Counted from the first letter of the stretch, positions 28,641-38,498 are shown. The stretch: DNA of 64,000 nucleotides from DASQFI01 sp035633215 (GCA_035633215.1 DASQFI010000007.1:1-64000); one strand, 5' to 3'. Notes: generated by a model from the sequence alone, not told the origin. Numbers and translations: made by a program.

Positions 28641-29237
28641 ATGAAACAGCCGGCGCTAGCGCTGGCGATCGGCGCGCTTGGGATCGCCTTATCCGCAGCC
28701 GCGCAGTCCAAGCCGAACTTCGCCGGGATCTGGATCTCCGTTCCGGATCCGGCGTCGCGGGGGTCGGAAACGCAGTTGGTGATCGAGCAAACCGCAGGCG
28801 AGCTCGTCATAGAACACCAGTCGCAGGCGGGTCCGTACAAGCTCCTATACAAGCTCGATGGGTCGGAAACGACGAATACGATTCCGGGCCGCGTCGGGCG
28901 CGGCGCCGCCGCGACCGCGACCTCGGTTGCCGCGTGGGAGGGGAACACGCTCGTTATCAAGACAAACATCCCGCGCGGGACGCCGCCGGATGTACGGACG
29001 ATTCGGTACCGGGAGGTCCTCTCGATCGAGTCTGACGGGCGGCTCGTCATCGAGCAGTCGGCGAGCCTGGCCGACGGGCCGACGCAGACCAATCGGCAGG
29101 TGTATCGGAAGAAGTCCGCCTGGGCGGATTTAGAAATCAATCCGCCCTACGTCCCAGCCAGACCTTCCAGCAACTCCCTCGCCGTCCGTCCAGTGATCGG
29201 ATCGCGCAGGTCAGGCGCGATCTCCGCCAGCGGCTGA
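28641..29237 (+). CDS. Small secreted protein, tandem family member 3, with extended C-terminus
   Basis: 198 residues. Signal peptide (ALALAIGALGIALSAAA, cleavage before Q), SKPNFAGIW, and a beta domain with GPYKLLYKLDGSETTN and GNTLVIKTN, ending with the family terminus VYRKK at about residue 160. It lacks the Gly-rich run of members 1 and 2. Unlike its paralogues it does not stop after VYRKK: the frame runs on for about 38 residues through a hairpin and into the antisense of folK. The tail is not protein-like and suggests a lost stop codon. The divergence from members 1 and 2 indicates an older duplication. Confidence 0.72.
   Translation: MKQPALALAIGALGIALSAAAQSKPNFAGIWISVPDPASRGSETQLVIEQTAGELVIEHQSQAGPYKLLYKLDGSETTNTIPGRVGRGAAATATSVAAWEGNTLVIKTNIPRGTPPDVRTIRYREVLSIESDGRLVIEQSASLADGPTQTNRQVYRKKSAWADLEINPPYVPARPSSNSLAVRPVIGSRRSGAISASG
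29122..29147. terminator. Convergent hairpin between secreted paralogue 3 and folK
   Basis: GGGCGGATT (29122-29130) pairs perfectly with AATCCGCCC (29139-29147) around TAGAAATC. It lies at the folK stop codon and inside the extended frame of paralogue 3. Confidence 0.55.
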
Positions 29238-29611
29238 AGCACGAATCGCCGCTCGCGGAAGCGCGGATGCGGCACGTCGACGCCCGGGGACTGAATGATG
29301 CGGTCGCCGTAGAGAATCAGATCGAGATCGAGCGTGCGCGCCGCCCGCGGCGTCACGCGCGTCCGGCCGCGTTCATGTTCCAGCGCGAGAAGCAGCTGGA
29401 TTAGCGCCGCGGGCTCCAGCTCAGTCCGACCGGTGACGACGGCATTGAGATAGCGGGGCTGAGGATCCGGCACGTCCGCCGGCTCCGTCTCGATAATCGT
29501 TGATGCCTGGAAATCGCCGAGATGTTCGCGAAGGCGATCAAACGCCCACTCGACATGCGCACGCCGATCTCCGAGGTTGGATCCGACTGCGATCGCGACG
29601 AGAGACGGCAT
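29147..29611 (-). CDS. folK: 2-amino-4-hydroxy-6-hydroxymethyldihydropteridine diphosphokinase
   Basis: HPPK of about 154 residues, the folate-pathway enzyme that pyrophosphorylates hydroxymethyl-dihydropterin. Motifs: VAIAVGSNLGDR at the N-terminus, ETEPADVPDPQPRYLNAVV, the catalytic RTLDLDLILYGD and the substrate-binding VPHPRFRERRFVLQPLAEIA. I choose ATG at 29611 because the family begins 2-4 residues before the first strand; upstream frame sequence is repeat DNA. folP and folB are not nearby. Confidence 0.95.
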   Translation of the reverse strand: MPSLVAIAVGSNLGDRRAHVEWAFDRLREHLGDFQASTIIETEPADVPDPQPRYLNAVVTGRTELEPAALIQLLLALEHERGRTRVTPRAARTLDLDLILYGDRIIQSPGVDVPHPRFRERRFVLQPLAEIAPDLRDPITGRTARELLEGLAGT

Positions 29612-29648
29612 GTCAGAAGCTAGAGAGATGACAAGCTTCAGGTTCCGC

Positions 29649-29754
29649 GGACCTGCCGTACCCGTCGTACCGACGCCCGCCCTCAATCAGCGGCCCGGTC
29701 GCACCGACGCCGCCTATCCCAGTCAGCGGCCAGGCAGGACCGACACGTGCCTTA
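29649..29754. repeat. ACCTGCCGTACCCGTCG repeat plus tandem TCAGCGGCC units
   Basis: GGACCTGCCGTACCCGTCG-ACCGAC also occurs in the inverted repeat at 44159-44290. It is followed by two tandem copies of a unit of about 32 bp beginning TCAGCGGCC and containing ACCGAC. It lies between folK and the neighbouring minus-strand gene. Confidence 0.6.
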
Positions 29755-30246
29755 TTCGATCCATCTGACGGGCAGGACGCCATCGCCGGTGCCGCTCGGC
29801 CCCGGCCCGTTGGCGCGGCGGCCGAGGAGATCTTCCCGGCCGGCGAGTATCTGGTCGAAGAACCGCTTCTGCTCGAGCGTCTCGCCGAGAATGACGCGGA
29901 TCAGGCTCCGGTGCCGGGCGTGGGTGACCGTCGCCAGGCGCGACTGCCAGCGCGTGACGAACGCGTCGGCGAGCTTCGCGTCGCTTTCGACGAGCGGCAG
30001 GTAGCTTTCCTTCTTGGCCGGCGCCGGGATGTCCGGCTCCCGCTCGTCGTCGGGCGTGTCGCCGAGCTCGGCAATCGCGGCCTCGAGCCACTGGAGGTGC
30101 ACGTCCTCGCGGGCGATGACGTACTGATACGTGTTGTTGAAATCGTAGTCGGTGACGTGCCGGGCGACCGCGACGTGCCGCTGCCGCAGCGCCAGCTTCT
30201 CGCGGTGGCATTCCTTGATCACGTTCAGGAGATCGGCGGGTCTCAC
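29752..30246 (-). CDS. Helical protein of unknown function, possible ferritin-like fold
   Basis: 164 residues with no signal peptide and a strongly helical composition. The pattern YQYVIAREDVHLQWLEAAIA resembles an E-x-x-H iron-site helix of ferritin-like proteins, and a second helix has RHRSLIRVILGETLEQKRFF; I cannot confirm metal ligands. The GTG start overlaps the stop of the DksA-like gene (GTGA), so the two form a coupled operon, a sign of linked stress functions. The C-terminal 20 residues are Gly/Pro-rich. Confidence 0.65.
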   Translation of the reverse strand: MRPADLLNVIKECHREKLALRQRHVAVARHVTDYDFNNTYQYVIAREDVHLQWLEAAIAELGDTPDDEREPDIPAPAKKESYLPLVESDAKLADAFVTRWQSRLATVTHARHRSLIRVILGETLEQKRFFDQILAGREDLLGRRANGPGPSGTGDGVLPVRWIE

Positions 30247-30605
30247 GTGTTTTGCTTCTGCTTGCAGGTGATGCAGACGCGGGTCCAGGGAATCGCTTCG
30301 AGGCGCGCCGGCGGGATGGGGTCGCCGCAGTCGCGGCAGATGCCGTACACGCCCTTCTCCATCCGGTAGAGCGCCTCTTCGATCGCCTGCAGGATCTTGG
30401 CGTCGGTCTGCTTCAACTTCAGCTGAATGTGAACTTCGTTATTGCCGCTGGCCTGATCGGCCAGGTCGCCCTGCCGGCTGTTGACGTCAATCGACGCCGG
30501 CAGCGGCCGGGTGCCGGTGGAGGTCGCCAGGATTTCGCCGCGCTTCCTGAGCAGCGTCTCCTTGAGCGAGCCGAGCTGGGTCTCGGTGAGAACTTTTTCC
30601 GTCAT
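30243..30605 (-). CDS. DksA/TraR-family zinc-finger regulator
   Basis: 120 residues. An N-terminal coiled coil (about residues 8-85, including LKQTDAKILQAIEEALYRME) is followed by the zinc finger GICRDCGDPIPPARLEAIPW...CITCKQ. DksA-like proteins bind the secondary channel of RNA polymerase and, with ppGpp, adjust rRNA and stress promoters. The DxxDxA-type coiled-coil tip is not obvious; the sequence reads QGDLADQASGN. It is therefore a general DksA/TraR member and not certainly the orthologue of E. coli DksA. It is translationally coupled to the downstream helical protein. Confidence 0.9.
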   Translation of the reverse strand: MTEKVLTETQLGSLKETLLRKRGEILATSTGTRPLPASIDVNSRQGDLADQASGNNEVHIQLKLKQTDAKILQAIEEALYRMEKGVYGICRDCGDPIPPARLEAIPWTRVCITCKQKQNT

Positions 30606-30672
30606 GACACAGTGCCGCGTTCAGGCGCGACCTTAACAAAACATAATAGCAGGCTGCCGGGCGGACCTAAAC

Positions 30673-30809
30673 AGGTTGCTGCAAGAGCCAGCAACCTGAA
30701 CTTAGAACTTCGAACTAAGAACTTCGAACTGCGGAATCTGGCCGTTTTCGTGAGGTTCCAAGTTTGAAGTTCTAAGGTCGAAGTTCAGGCCGCGTTTTTG
30801 AGCGGCCTG
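30673..30809. repeat. Composite foldback 3' of the ybbP-like gene
   Basis: Three nested structures occur. AGGTTGCTG/CAGCAACCT (30673-30697) is a perfect 9-bp hairpin. Iterated AACTTCG-type words at 30695-30729 pair imperfectly with 30754-30789. CAGGCCGC/GCGGCCTG (30786-30809) is a stem-loop ending one base from the ybbP-like stop codon. The words match those after groEL. It probably terminates the ybbP-like operon. Confidence 0.7.
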
Positions 30810-30810
30810 T

Positions 30811-33380
30811 TTACTCCCCCTTCAGCGTCCCCAGCGGCTTCCGCACCAGCACGTCCGCGCTCGAGATCAAGCCGACCACGCTCACCAGGGCCGCGGTCAG
30901 CACCACGCCACCGAGCAGCAGGATCGGCGCCGGCCGCCAGTCGATTTCAAACAGGTATCGCGCGAGCACCCACGAGAGCACGCCTGCTCCACCCGCCCCG
31001 AGGAGGCCGGCCAGCGTGCCGAGCACGCCGTACTCGACGCTCACCATGGCCGCCAATCTCCGCGTGCTCGCGCCGAGCGTGCGGTAGATCGCCGCGTCAT
31101 ACAACCGTTGAAACTTCGTCATGGCCACGGCGCCGATCAGAATCAGCGTTCCTCCCGTGAGCATGACGATCCCGACGATGGTCACGCCGAGCGTGACGTT
31201 GTCGACGACCTCCCGAATCGCGCGCACAATCTCGCGGACGTCGATGGCCGAAACGTTCGGGAAACTCTTGACGAGCGCGCGCTGAAATCCGACCCGCGCG
31301 GCGGGATCCTCCCGCACCTCGAGAAACCCGACGAACGCATGCGATGTGCGCTGGACGGCCGGACCCGGCCTGAGCACGAAGATGAAGCCGCCGTTCTGCG
31401 CCTCGTCCCACGTGACCTCACGGATGCTGGTCACGCGCGCGCTCAGCACGCTCCCGGCCACGTCGAACCGCATGACGTCGCCGACCTCCACCTGCGCGTC
31501 GTCATAGACCTCCTTCTCGATCGAGACCTCGGTGTCGAATCCGTCAGGCGTTTTCGCCGTCGTGAGAGGCCCGGACCAGAACGTTCCGGCGATCAGCCGC
31601 TCGTTGTTCTGGATGGCGTTGCGATACGTGAGTCCGTACTCGCGCGTGAGCTCGCCGTGCTGACGGACCGCCTCGGCGTTTACCAGACGCGTCTGCCGCC
31701 CCTCCACGCCGACCACCCGGGCCCGCATCAGCGGCAGGACCCGTGGCGACGTCCGGACGTAGGGCGTGACGGCGGCCGTCACGCCATCGACCTGATCGGG
31801 CTGAATGTCGATCAGGATGAAGTCCGGCGAGTTCTGTCCAATCTCGACGGTCAGCTCCTGAATCAGATTGGCCTGGACCGCGCGGATCGCGAGGATAAAG
31901 AAACATCCGACGCCAACGGCCATCAGAATGACGCGTGTCTGATTGCCCGGCCGGCTGAGGCTGAGAATCGCGTGCCGGACCGCGAACCGCGGCGAACGCG
32001 CGAGCGGACGGCTGAACCGTACGAGCAGATGACTCGCGACGAACAGCCCCGACGCCATGACGACCAGACCGACGGAGACATACAGACCCGCCTGAAGAGA
32101 GCCGGCCTGCCAGACGGCGATCAGCGCGAGCGCCGCAGTCGTCGCGAGCCCCGCCAGCCAGCTCCGCCAGTCGCGTCGACGCGCGGTCATCGCCGTGTCC
32201 GCGCGGAGGAGCAGGAGCGGCTTGACCCGGCGGACTTCCATCAGCGGGACGAGCGCGAACAGCAGCGACACGAGGAGACCGACCGCGATGCCTTGCAGCG
32301 CCGCCGACCAGGTGACGCCGACGGACGACACGCCGAACGGCTTCAACATGGATGCCGGAATCGCCGCCGCCGCCACGGTTGCGAGCAGCAGCCCAAGCAG
32401 GCCGCCGGCCGCGGCGAGCGTGAGTACCTGCAGGACATAGGTCGCGAGCACCTGAGCCGACGTGGCGCCCAGACACTTCAGCACCGCGACGCTTCGAATC
32501 TTCTGCTGCACCAGGACGCGGGTGACGCTCCACACGCCGATGCCGCCGAGCACGACGATGGCGAACCCGACCAGGCTCAGGTCGTTCTCGGCCATCGTCA
32601 GATTGCGACCGAGCCGATCTTCCAGGCCGCGCCATGACCGCACGACCACGCTGTCGCGGATGAAGGTGCGACGCAGCCGGCTGGCCAGCTCTTCGACGTT
32701 GTCGTCCTCCACCCGCGTGAGAATCGCGTGCGTCGCGCGGCTGCCGAATCCGAGAAGCGACGTCGCGCGCAGGTCGGCCAGATCGACGTACACGCGTGGG
32801 CCGAAGGCGATACCCCCGCCCGGCCGCTGGACACGATCGCGCGTCACGACGCCGCGTATCGTGAACCGCCTGCCGGCCATGAGAAGCTCGTCGCCGACCT
32901 GCAGGCCCATTTCGATCAGGAACTCCGGCTGCACGAGCGCGCCGCCGGATCTCAGGAGATCGTGCGAGTAGACCTTGCCGCCATCGAGCTCGACCGCCCC
33001 GTAGAAGGGGAACCTCGCCTCGACGCCGCGCAGCTCGACCAGTCGAACCGTGCCGGTGCCGCGTCCCTCGACCGCCGCCGCCATCGTCTGGGTTTCGACG
33101 ACTTCGCTGGTCTCGAGGACACTGGTGCCGAGCTCGGTGGTCAGCCGGGCGCGAAGGTCGGCCGTCCAGGCGCGCGATGACTGGACCACGAGGTCGGCGC
33201 CGATCAGGCTCCGCGCCTCGCGTGTCAGTGTGATCCGCACGTGTTGCACGACGCTTCGGAGCACGATGATGGCGGCCACGCCGATCGCCACGCACACGAA
33301 GAAGAACAGCAGACGCGCCCACGATGCGCGCGTCTCGCGCCACGCCATGCGGACGACGAAGCGCACGTCTCGAGCGACGT

Positions 33381-33384
<4 letters not shown>
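30811..33384 (-). CDS. ABC transporter permease, YbbP-like (FtsX superfamily)
   Basis: An 857-residue inner-membrane protein with duplicated FtsX-type modules. TM1 is near residue 25 (LLFFFVCVAIGVAAIIVL), followed by a periplasmic domain, TM helices at about 275-425 (LVGFAIVVLGGIGVWSVTRV and later), a second periplasmic domain (about 510-730) and final helices (LGVTIVGIVMLTGGTLILIG). Length and architecture match E. coli YbbP, whose operon also encodes an ABC ATPase and the TesA esterase, as here. YbbAP is implicated in extraction or export of hydrophobic compounds. The GTG start overlaps the ATPase stop (GTGA). Confidence 0.9.
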
Positions 33385-34036
<652 letters not shown>

Positions 34037-34040
<4 letters not shown>

Positions 34041-34768
34041 TGGCCCCCACCGCCCAGTTCGTCCACGATGGTCCTGAGCGTGGGATAGAGCAATGCGGCA
34101 ATCACTTTGGCGCCCTGCTCGTTCGGATGGATGCCATCCGCTTGATTCAGCTCGGGATGACCCGCAACGCCCTCCAGCAGAAACGGCACGAACTTCACGT
34201 CGGCGCGATACTCGCGCGCGAGTTGCACGAAGACGCCGCGAAACGCGTCGCGATAGTCGGGGCCCAGGTTCGTCGGCGCTTCCATCCCGCAGAGCGCCAC
34301 GCGGACGCCCTTCCCACGCGCCGTGTCGATGATGGCTTTGAGGTTGTCGTGCGTCTGCTGGGTGCCGAGCCCGCGAAGGGCATCGTTTGCGCCCAGCGCA
34401 AGCACGAGGATGCGGACGCCGGGCTCGAGCGTCTGATCGATGCGACGACGTCCCCCGGCGCTCGTGTCGCCGCTGATTCCCGCGTTGACCGATTCGATCT
34501 GGTCGTATCCCTCCGCGCCGAACATCTCCTGAATGAGGGCCGGATACGCCTGCTGACTGAGCAGGTTGAGTCCCGCGGTCAGGCTGTCGCCGAGAAACGC
34601 AATCTTGAAGGTGGGGGCTTCGCCTGATTCGCCCGAGGGCGACGGCGGCACGGCCGCCTGGTCCGTTTGCGGCGGGGGCACGGGCCGGCCGCAGGCCACA
34701 TTGCGCAGCGAGCACGCCGACAGCAGGGTCAGGGCGGCAAGAACCGCGAAGGCGCGCCGCGACGTCAT
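34037..34768 (-). CDS. SGNH/GDSL hydrolase lipoprotein, TesA-like
   Basis: 243 residues. A lipoprotein signal (VLAALTLLSAC) is followed by a Pro-rich linker (about residues 25-50) and an SGNH esterase domain. Block I is AFLGDSLTAGL with the catalytic serine, block II AGISGDTSAGG, block III ALGANDALRG and block V DGIHPNEQGA with the Asp/His pair. TesA is a periplasmic lysophospholipase/thioesterase, and its genetic link with ybbAP is conserved in proteobacteria. Here the esterase is first in order and lipid-anchored. It overlaps genes on both sides, forming one tight operon. Confidence 0.93.
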
Positions 34769-35022
34769 TAGCTCATTCTACGGTTGGGAACCTGCCGAAG
34801 TTGCTCGTCGAGCGCCTGGACGGCGGCTTCGAGCATCTGGCGGTGCGCCGGCGATCGGGCGGAGGCGAGATCGGCGAGCGCGCGCGTGCGAGCCAGCTCG
34901 AGGGTCCGCCGCCGGCCCAGCGCGGCGGCTTCGGCCTCCGAGAGGGCCGCCCCCGGCTGCTCAGGCGCTTCGTGATCCGCCTGCTGTGATTCGACCGACT
35001 TGCTCTCCCATCCGCGGGCCAT
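34768..35022 (-). CDS. Small hypothetical protein heading the ybbAP-tesA-like operon
   Basis: 84 residues, charged and helical, with no signal or membrane segment; the core ALGRRRTLELARTRALADLA and HRQMLEAAVQALDEQLRQV suggests a helical hairpin. Its stop overlaps the esterase start (TAATG), which makes it a credible translated gene. Family unrecognised. Its start lies only 19 bp from the divergent permease start at 35042, so both promoters must overlap the opposite coding region. Confidence 0.6.
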   Translation of the reverse strand: MARGWESKSVESQQADHEAPEQPGAALSEAEAAALGRRRTLELARTRALADLASARSPAHRQMLEAAVQALDEQLRQVPNRRMS

Positions 35023-35041
35023 TCAGACAAAAATACCCCGG

Positions 35042-36349
35042 GTGACGTTCCGCCGCGCGCTGGGGCCCTTCGACGCCACGATGGTGGTCATCGGCGGCAT
35101 CATCGGGTCCGGCATCTTCATCAATCCCTACCTGGTCGCGCGCGAGCTGGACTCGTCGTGGCTCGTGCTGTCGGCGTGGGCGGCCGGCGGGGTGATTGCC
35201 ATCGCTGGCGCCTTCTCGTACGCCGAGCTCGGCCGGCTCCTCCCGCGCGCCGGCGGACAGTACGTCTACCTGCGCGAAGCGTGGCACCCGCTTGCCGGCT
35301 TTCTGTACGGCTGGGCGCTGCTCTTCATGATCGAAACGGGCGCGATGGCGGCCGTCGCCATCACTTTCGCTCAGTATGCGCTGCGGCTGGTGGGCGTCAC
35401 GGGCGTGTCGCCACGCCCGCTCGCGATCGCGGCCATCGTGCTGCTGACCGTCGTCAACTACGTCGGCGTCAAACCCGGCAGCCGCGTGCTCAACGTGTTC
35501 GTGATCCTGAAAGTCGCGGCATTGGCCGCGCTGATCCTGCTGGCCTGGGCGCACGCCGCCACCCCCGACTGGCTGAGCGCCAGCCGGGTCGACGACACGC
35601 CGTCGGGCGCGCTCGCGTTCGGCGCCGCGCTCGTGTACATCCTGTTCGCGTACGGCGGCTGGCAGAACGCGAACTACGTGGCCGAAGAGATGCGCGATCC
35701 GCGCCGGCATCTGCCGCTCAGCCTCATCGCAGGCACGCTGACGGTCGTCGCGATCTATGTCCTCGTCAACATCGCCTATCTCCGCACGCTCGGGCTGGAG
35801 GGTCTGGCGGCGACGACGACGCCAGCCTCAGATGCCGCCGCGCAGTGGATGGGCGTCTACGGCGATCGTTTCGTGTCGGCAGCGATCGCCATCTCGACGT
35901 TCGGCTTCCTCAATCTCGCGGTGCTCGCACCGACCCGCGTGTACTACGCGATGGCAAAGGACGGCGCGTTCCTGCCGGCGCTGGCGAAGCTGCACCCGCG
36001 GTTTCAGACGCCTGGTGCCGCGATCGTTCTTCAGTCAGTCTGGGCCATCGCGCTCGCGGTCACCGGCGAGTACGAAGATCTCCTCAAGACGGTTGTCTTT
36101 GCGGACTGGATCTTCTTCGGGCTGACGGTCGCTGGGCTGTTCGTCCTGCGACCGAGGATGACCGGCGATTCCACCGGCTATCGCACGCCAGGCTATCCGT
36201 GGCTGCCGGCGTTCTTCGTGCTGGTCGCGATCGTCGTCGTCTTCAGCACGATTCGCGCGGATCCGGTCCGGCAGGCGGTGGGCGCGGGGCTGCTGCTGCT
36301 TGGCATTCCGGTGTACTACCTCTTCAAGCGCCGGAGCGGACATGCTTGA
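35042..36349 (+). CDS. APC-family amino-acid permease
   Basis: About 435 residues with some 12 transmembrane segments. The APC signature begins FDATMVVIGGIIGSGIFINP (the TM1 unwound substrate-binding GSGIF motif), followed by AYAELG-like FSYAELGRLLPRAGGQYVYL and FAYGGWQNANYVAEEMRDP. It is probably an H+-coupled uptake or exchange carrier for amino acids; substrate unknown. The GTG start at 35042 precedes VTFRRALGPFDA. The 3' end overlaps the aminotransferase start by 8 nt, so the transported amino acid may be the aminotransferase substrate. Confidence 0.92.
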   Translation: MTFRRALGPFDATMVVIGGIIGSGIFINPYLVARELDSSWLVLSAWAAGGVIAIAGAFSYAELGRLLPRAGGQYVYLREAWHPLAGFLYGWALLFMIETGAMAAVAITFAQYALRLVGVTGVSPRPLAIAAIVLLTVVNYVGVKPGSRVLNVFVILKVAALAALILLAWAHAATPDWLSASRVDDTPSGALAFGAALVYILFAYGGWQNANYVAEEMRDPRRHLPLSLIAGTLTVVAIYVLVNIAYLRTLGLEGLAATTTPASDAAAQWMGVYGDRFVSAAIAISTFGFLNLAVLAPTRVYYAMAKDGAFLPALAKLHPRFQTPGAAIVLQSVWAIALAVTGEYEDLLKTVVFADWIFFGLTVAGLFVLRPRMTGDSTGYRTPGYPWLPAFFVLVAIVVVFSTIRADPVRQAVGAGLLLLGIPVYYLFKRRSGHA

Positions 36350-37448
36350 CGCGCCGCTTGCCCCCTACCTCCTCTGGGCGAAGTCCCGGCAGCCTGCGGC
36401 GATCGACCTGGCGGGCAGCAACCTGCTCCACTGCACGCTCGACGACCTTCCCGGCGCCCGCGAGGCGGTCGATCTCTGGGCGAAGAATGACGACGGCTAT
36501 CGGCCGCTGATCGACGGTCTCGCCACGCACTACGGCATCGCGGCGGAACGCTTCGTCACGGCGAACGGGTGTTCCGGCGCGAACTTCGTCACGATCGCCG
36601 CGCTCGTGGCGGCCGGAGACGAGGTGCTGATCGAACGGCCGGCGTACGATCCACTTGTCGGCGCATGTCTGCTGATGGGCGCGAATGTGCGACGGTTTGA
36701 GCGGCGGTTCGAGGATCGATATCAGATCGATCTCGGCGATCTCGCGCACCACATCACACCGCGCACCAGATTGATCGTCGTCACGACGCCGCACAACCCG
36801 TCAGGCGCGCAGTTGGATCGGTCCGCGCTCGTGACCCTCGGCACGCTCGCCAGTCGAGTGGGGGCGCACGTGCTGGTGGACGAGGTGTATCTGGATGCCG
36901 CGTCCGCCGTCAGGGGCGAGCACGGACCGGCCCTCTCGGCGGCACACCTCGACGGACCGTTCATCGTCACGAACAGCCTCACGAAGTCGTACGGTCTTGC
37001 CGGGCTTCGGCTTGGCTGGGCGATCGGCACTCCACCGGTTGCCATGCGGCTTCGCCGGACGCGCGACGTCATCGACAACGCCGGCAGCAGTCCGGCGGAT
37101 CGATTGGCGGCGCTGGCTGTCGCGCAGCGCGCGCGGCTGTCGGAGCGAGCGCGATCGCTGCTGGGCGCGAATCTCGATCTGGCGCGACGGTTCCTGGCAG
37201 CCCAGCCGCTCCTGGAGGTCACCGAGCCGCCCGGCAGTTCCGTGATGTTCCCGCGCATTCGCGGCTGCGCCGATGCCGAGCCTTTCGTTCGCGTGTTGCT
37301 CGACGAGCACGGCGTCGCGGTCGCGCCGGGACGCTTTTTTGAAGCGCCGGCGCATTTTCGGATCAGCCTGGCCGGGCGCACCGACGCGCTCGCGGCCGGT
37401 CTCGATGCCATCGCTCGAACTCTGGCGCGCTGGCCAGTAAGCTCTTGA
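36342..37448 (+). CDS. PLP-dependent aminotransferase, class I/II
   Basis: 368 residues of the fold-type I aspartate aminotransferase superfamily. Visible motifs: ANGCSGANFVTIAALVAAGD (cofactor phosphate region), TTPHNPSGAQ with the substrate-contacting Asn, VDEVYLD with the pyridoxal-nitrogen Asp, the Schiff-base lysine in TNSLTKSYGLAGLRLGW, and the C-terminal FRISLAG arginine. The substrate is not deducible. ATG at 36342 overlaps the permease gene. Confidence 0.93.
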   Translation: MLDAPLAPYLLWAKSRQPAAIDLAGSNLLHCTLDDLPGAREAVDLWAKNDDGYRPLIDGLATHYGIAAERFVTANGCSGANFVTIAALVAAGDEVLIERPAYDPLVGACLLMGANVRRFERRFEDRYQIDLGDLAHHITPRTRLIVVTTPHNPSGAQLDRSALVTLGTLASRVGAHVLVDEVYLDAASAVRGEHGPALSAAHLDGPFIVTNSLTKSYGLAGLRLGWAIGTPPVAMRLRRTRDVIDNAGSSPADRLAALAVAQRARLSERARSLLGANLDLARRFLAAQPLLEVTEPPGSSVMFPRIRGCADAEPFVRVLLDEHGVAVAPGRFFEAPAHFRISLAGRTDALAAGLDAIARTLARWPVSS

Positions 37449-37456
37449 TCTTGCTC

Positions 37457-37499
37457 TCAGCCTTTGAGCCTTTGAGCCTTTGAGCCTTTGAGCCTTTGA
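37457..37499. repeat. Tandem GCCTTTGA octamer array
   Basis: Five perfect tandem GCCTTTGA octamers begin about 9 bases after the aminotransferase stop. This is the cleanest copy of the GAGCCTTT word family in the window. Confidence 0.85.
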
Positions 37500-37523
37500 C
37501 GCCGTGATACTGACGTGATTTGG

Positions 37524-37566
37524 GCTGCCGGCCCTAAAGGGCCGGCCTACACCTGGGCCGGGCTAC
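37524..37566. repeat. Palindromic TGTAGGCCGGCCC repeat overlapping the SPFH stop
   Basis: GCCGGCCC-TAAA-GGGCCGGC is a perfect 8-bp stem with a tetraloop, flanked on the minus strand by TGTAGCCCGGCCC and TGTAGGCCGGCCC. The TAG stop of the minus-strand SPFH gene is the TAG of the first TGTAG word. An inverted copy lies at 13953-13977. Confidence 0.7.
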
Positions 37567-38498
37567 ATCTGCGGCTTGCTCGGTCCCGCTGTCTGATACA
37601 CCTTCATCGCCGTCGCGATCATGCCTGCGATATCCGCGACGTTGGCCGGCAGGATCATGGTGGTCGTTTTTTGCGCCAGCTCGCCGAACTGGTGGACGTA
37701 CTGTTCAGCGACGCGGAGCTGGGTGGCTTCCATGCCGCCCGGCAGACGAATCGCCTCGGCGACCTGTCGAAGCCCTTCAGCCGTCGCGCTGGCAACGGCC
37801 AGAATGGCCTGCGCCTGGCCCTCGGCTTCGTTGATCTGCTGCTGGCGCCGTGCCTCGGACGCCTTGATGACCTGTTGCTTGTCGCCCTCGGCGTTGTTGA
37901 TCGCCGCATCGCGGGCGCCTTCCGAGGTCAGGATGACCGCGCGCTTCTCACGCTCGGCGCGCATCTGCTTTTCCATCGCGGCCAGCACGTCGTGCGGCGG
38001 CGTGATGTTCTTGATCTCGTAGCGCAGCACCTTCACGCCCCAGGGCTCGGACGCCTTGTCCAGCTCCTGCACGACCTGCATATTGATGTTCATCCGTTCC
38101 TCGAACGTCTTGTCGAGGTCGATTTTTCCGATCTCGCTTCGCAGCGTCGTTTGCGCAAGTTGTGAGATCGCGAAGTAGAAGTCGGCAATGCCGTACGACG
38201 CGCGCTCCGGGTTCAGGACCTTGAGATACAGAATGCCATCGACGCCGACCTGAACGTTGTCGCGCGTGATGCAGACCTGCGCGGGAATATCGACCGCCGT
38301 TTCCTTCAGCGAATGGCGGTACCGGATCACGTCCACGAACGGGACCAGGAAGTGGAAGCCCGCTTGCTTCACGCCCGAAAACCGGCCGAGCCGTTCGACG
38401 ACGTACGCGCTCTGCTGCGGCACGACCACCGCGGTCTTCGCGACGACGATCAGCACCACGAGCACGGCGATCCCACCGACAATGAACAGCGGTTCCAT
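37563..38498 (-). CDS. SPFH/Band 7 protein, QmcA/stomatin-like
   Basis: 311 residues. An N-terminal membrane anchor (LFIVGGIAVLVVLIVVAKTA) is followed by a Band 7 domain (VVPQQSAYVVERLGRFSGVK, YRHSLKETAVDIPAQVCITR, DFYFAISQLAQTTLRSEIGK) and a long coiled coil (about residues 175-250, EKQMRAEREKRAVILTSEGA). SPFH proteins form large membrane-bound cages or microdomains. ATG at 38498 overlaps the NfeD stop (TGATG), so the two are translationally coupled as in E. coli ybbK-ybbL and many other genomes. Confidence 0.94.
   Translation of the reverse strand: MEPLFIVGGIAVLVVLIVVAKTAVVVPQQSAYVVERLGRFSGVKQAGFHFLVPFVDVIRYRHSLKETAVDIPAQVCITRDNVQVGVDGILYLKVLNPERASYGIADFYFAISQLAQTTLRSEIGKIDLDKTFEERMNINMQVVQELDKASEPWGVKVLRYEIKNITPPHDVLAAMEKQMRAEREKRAVILTSEGARDAAINNAEGDKQQVIKASEARRQQQINEAEGQAQAILAVASATAEGLRQVAEAIRLPGGMEATQLRVAEQYVHQFGELAQKTTTMILPANVADIAGMIATAMKVYQTAGPSKPQM

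Noticed and set aside
37457..37499. CRISPR array
   Set aside because: The tandem 8-bp GCCTTTGA units have no spacers and no cas genes are in the window.
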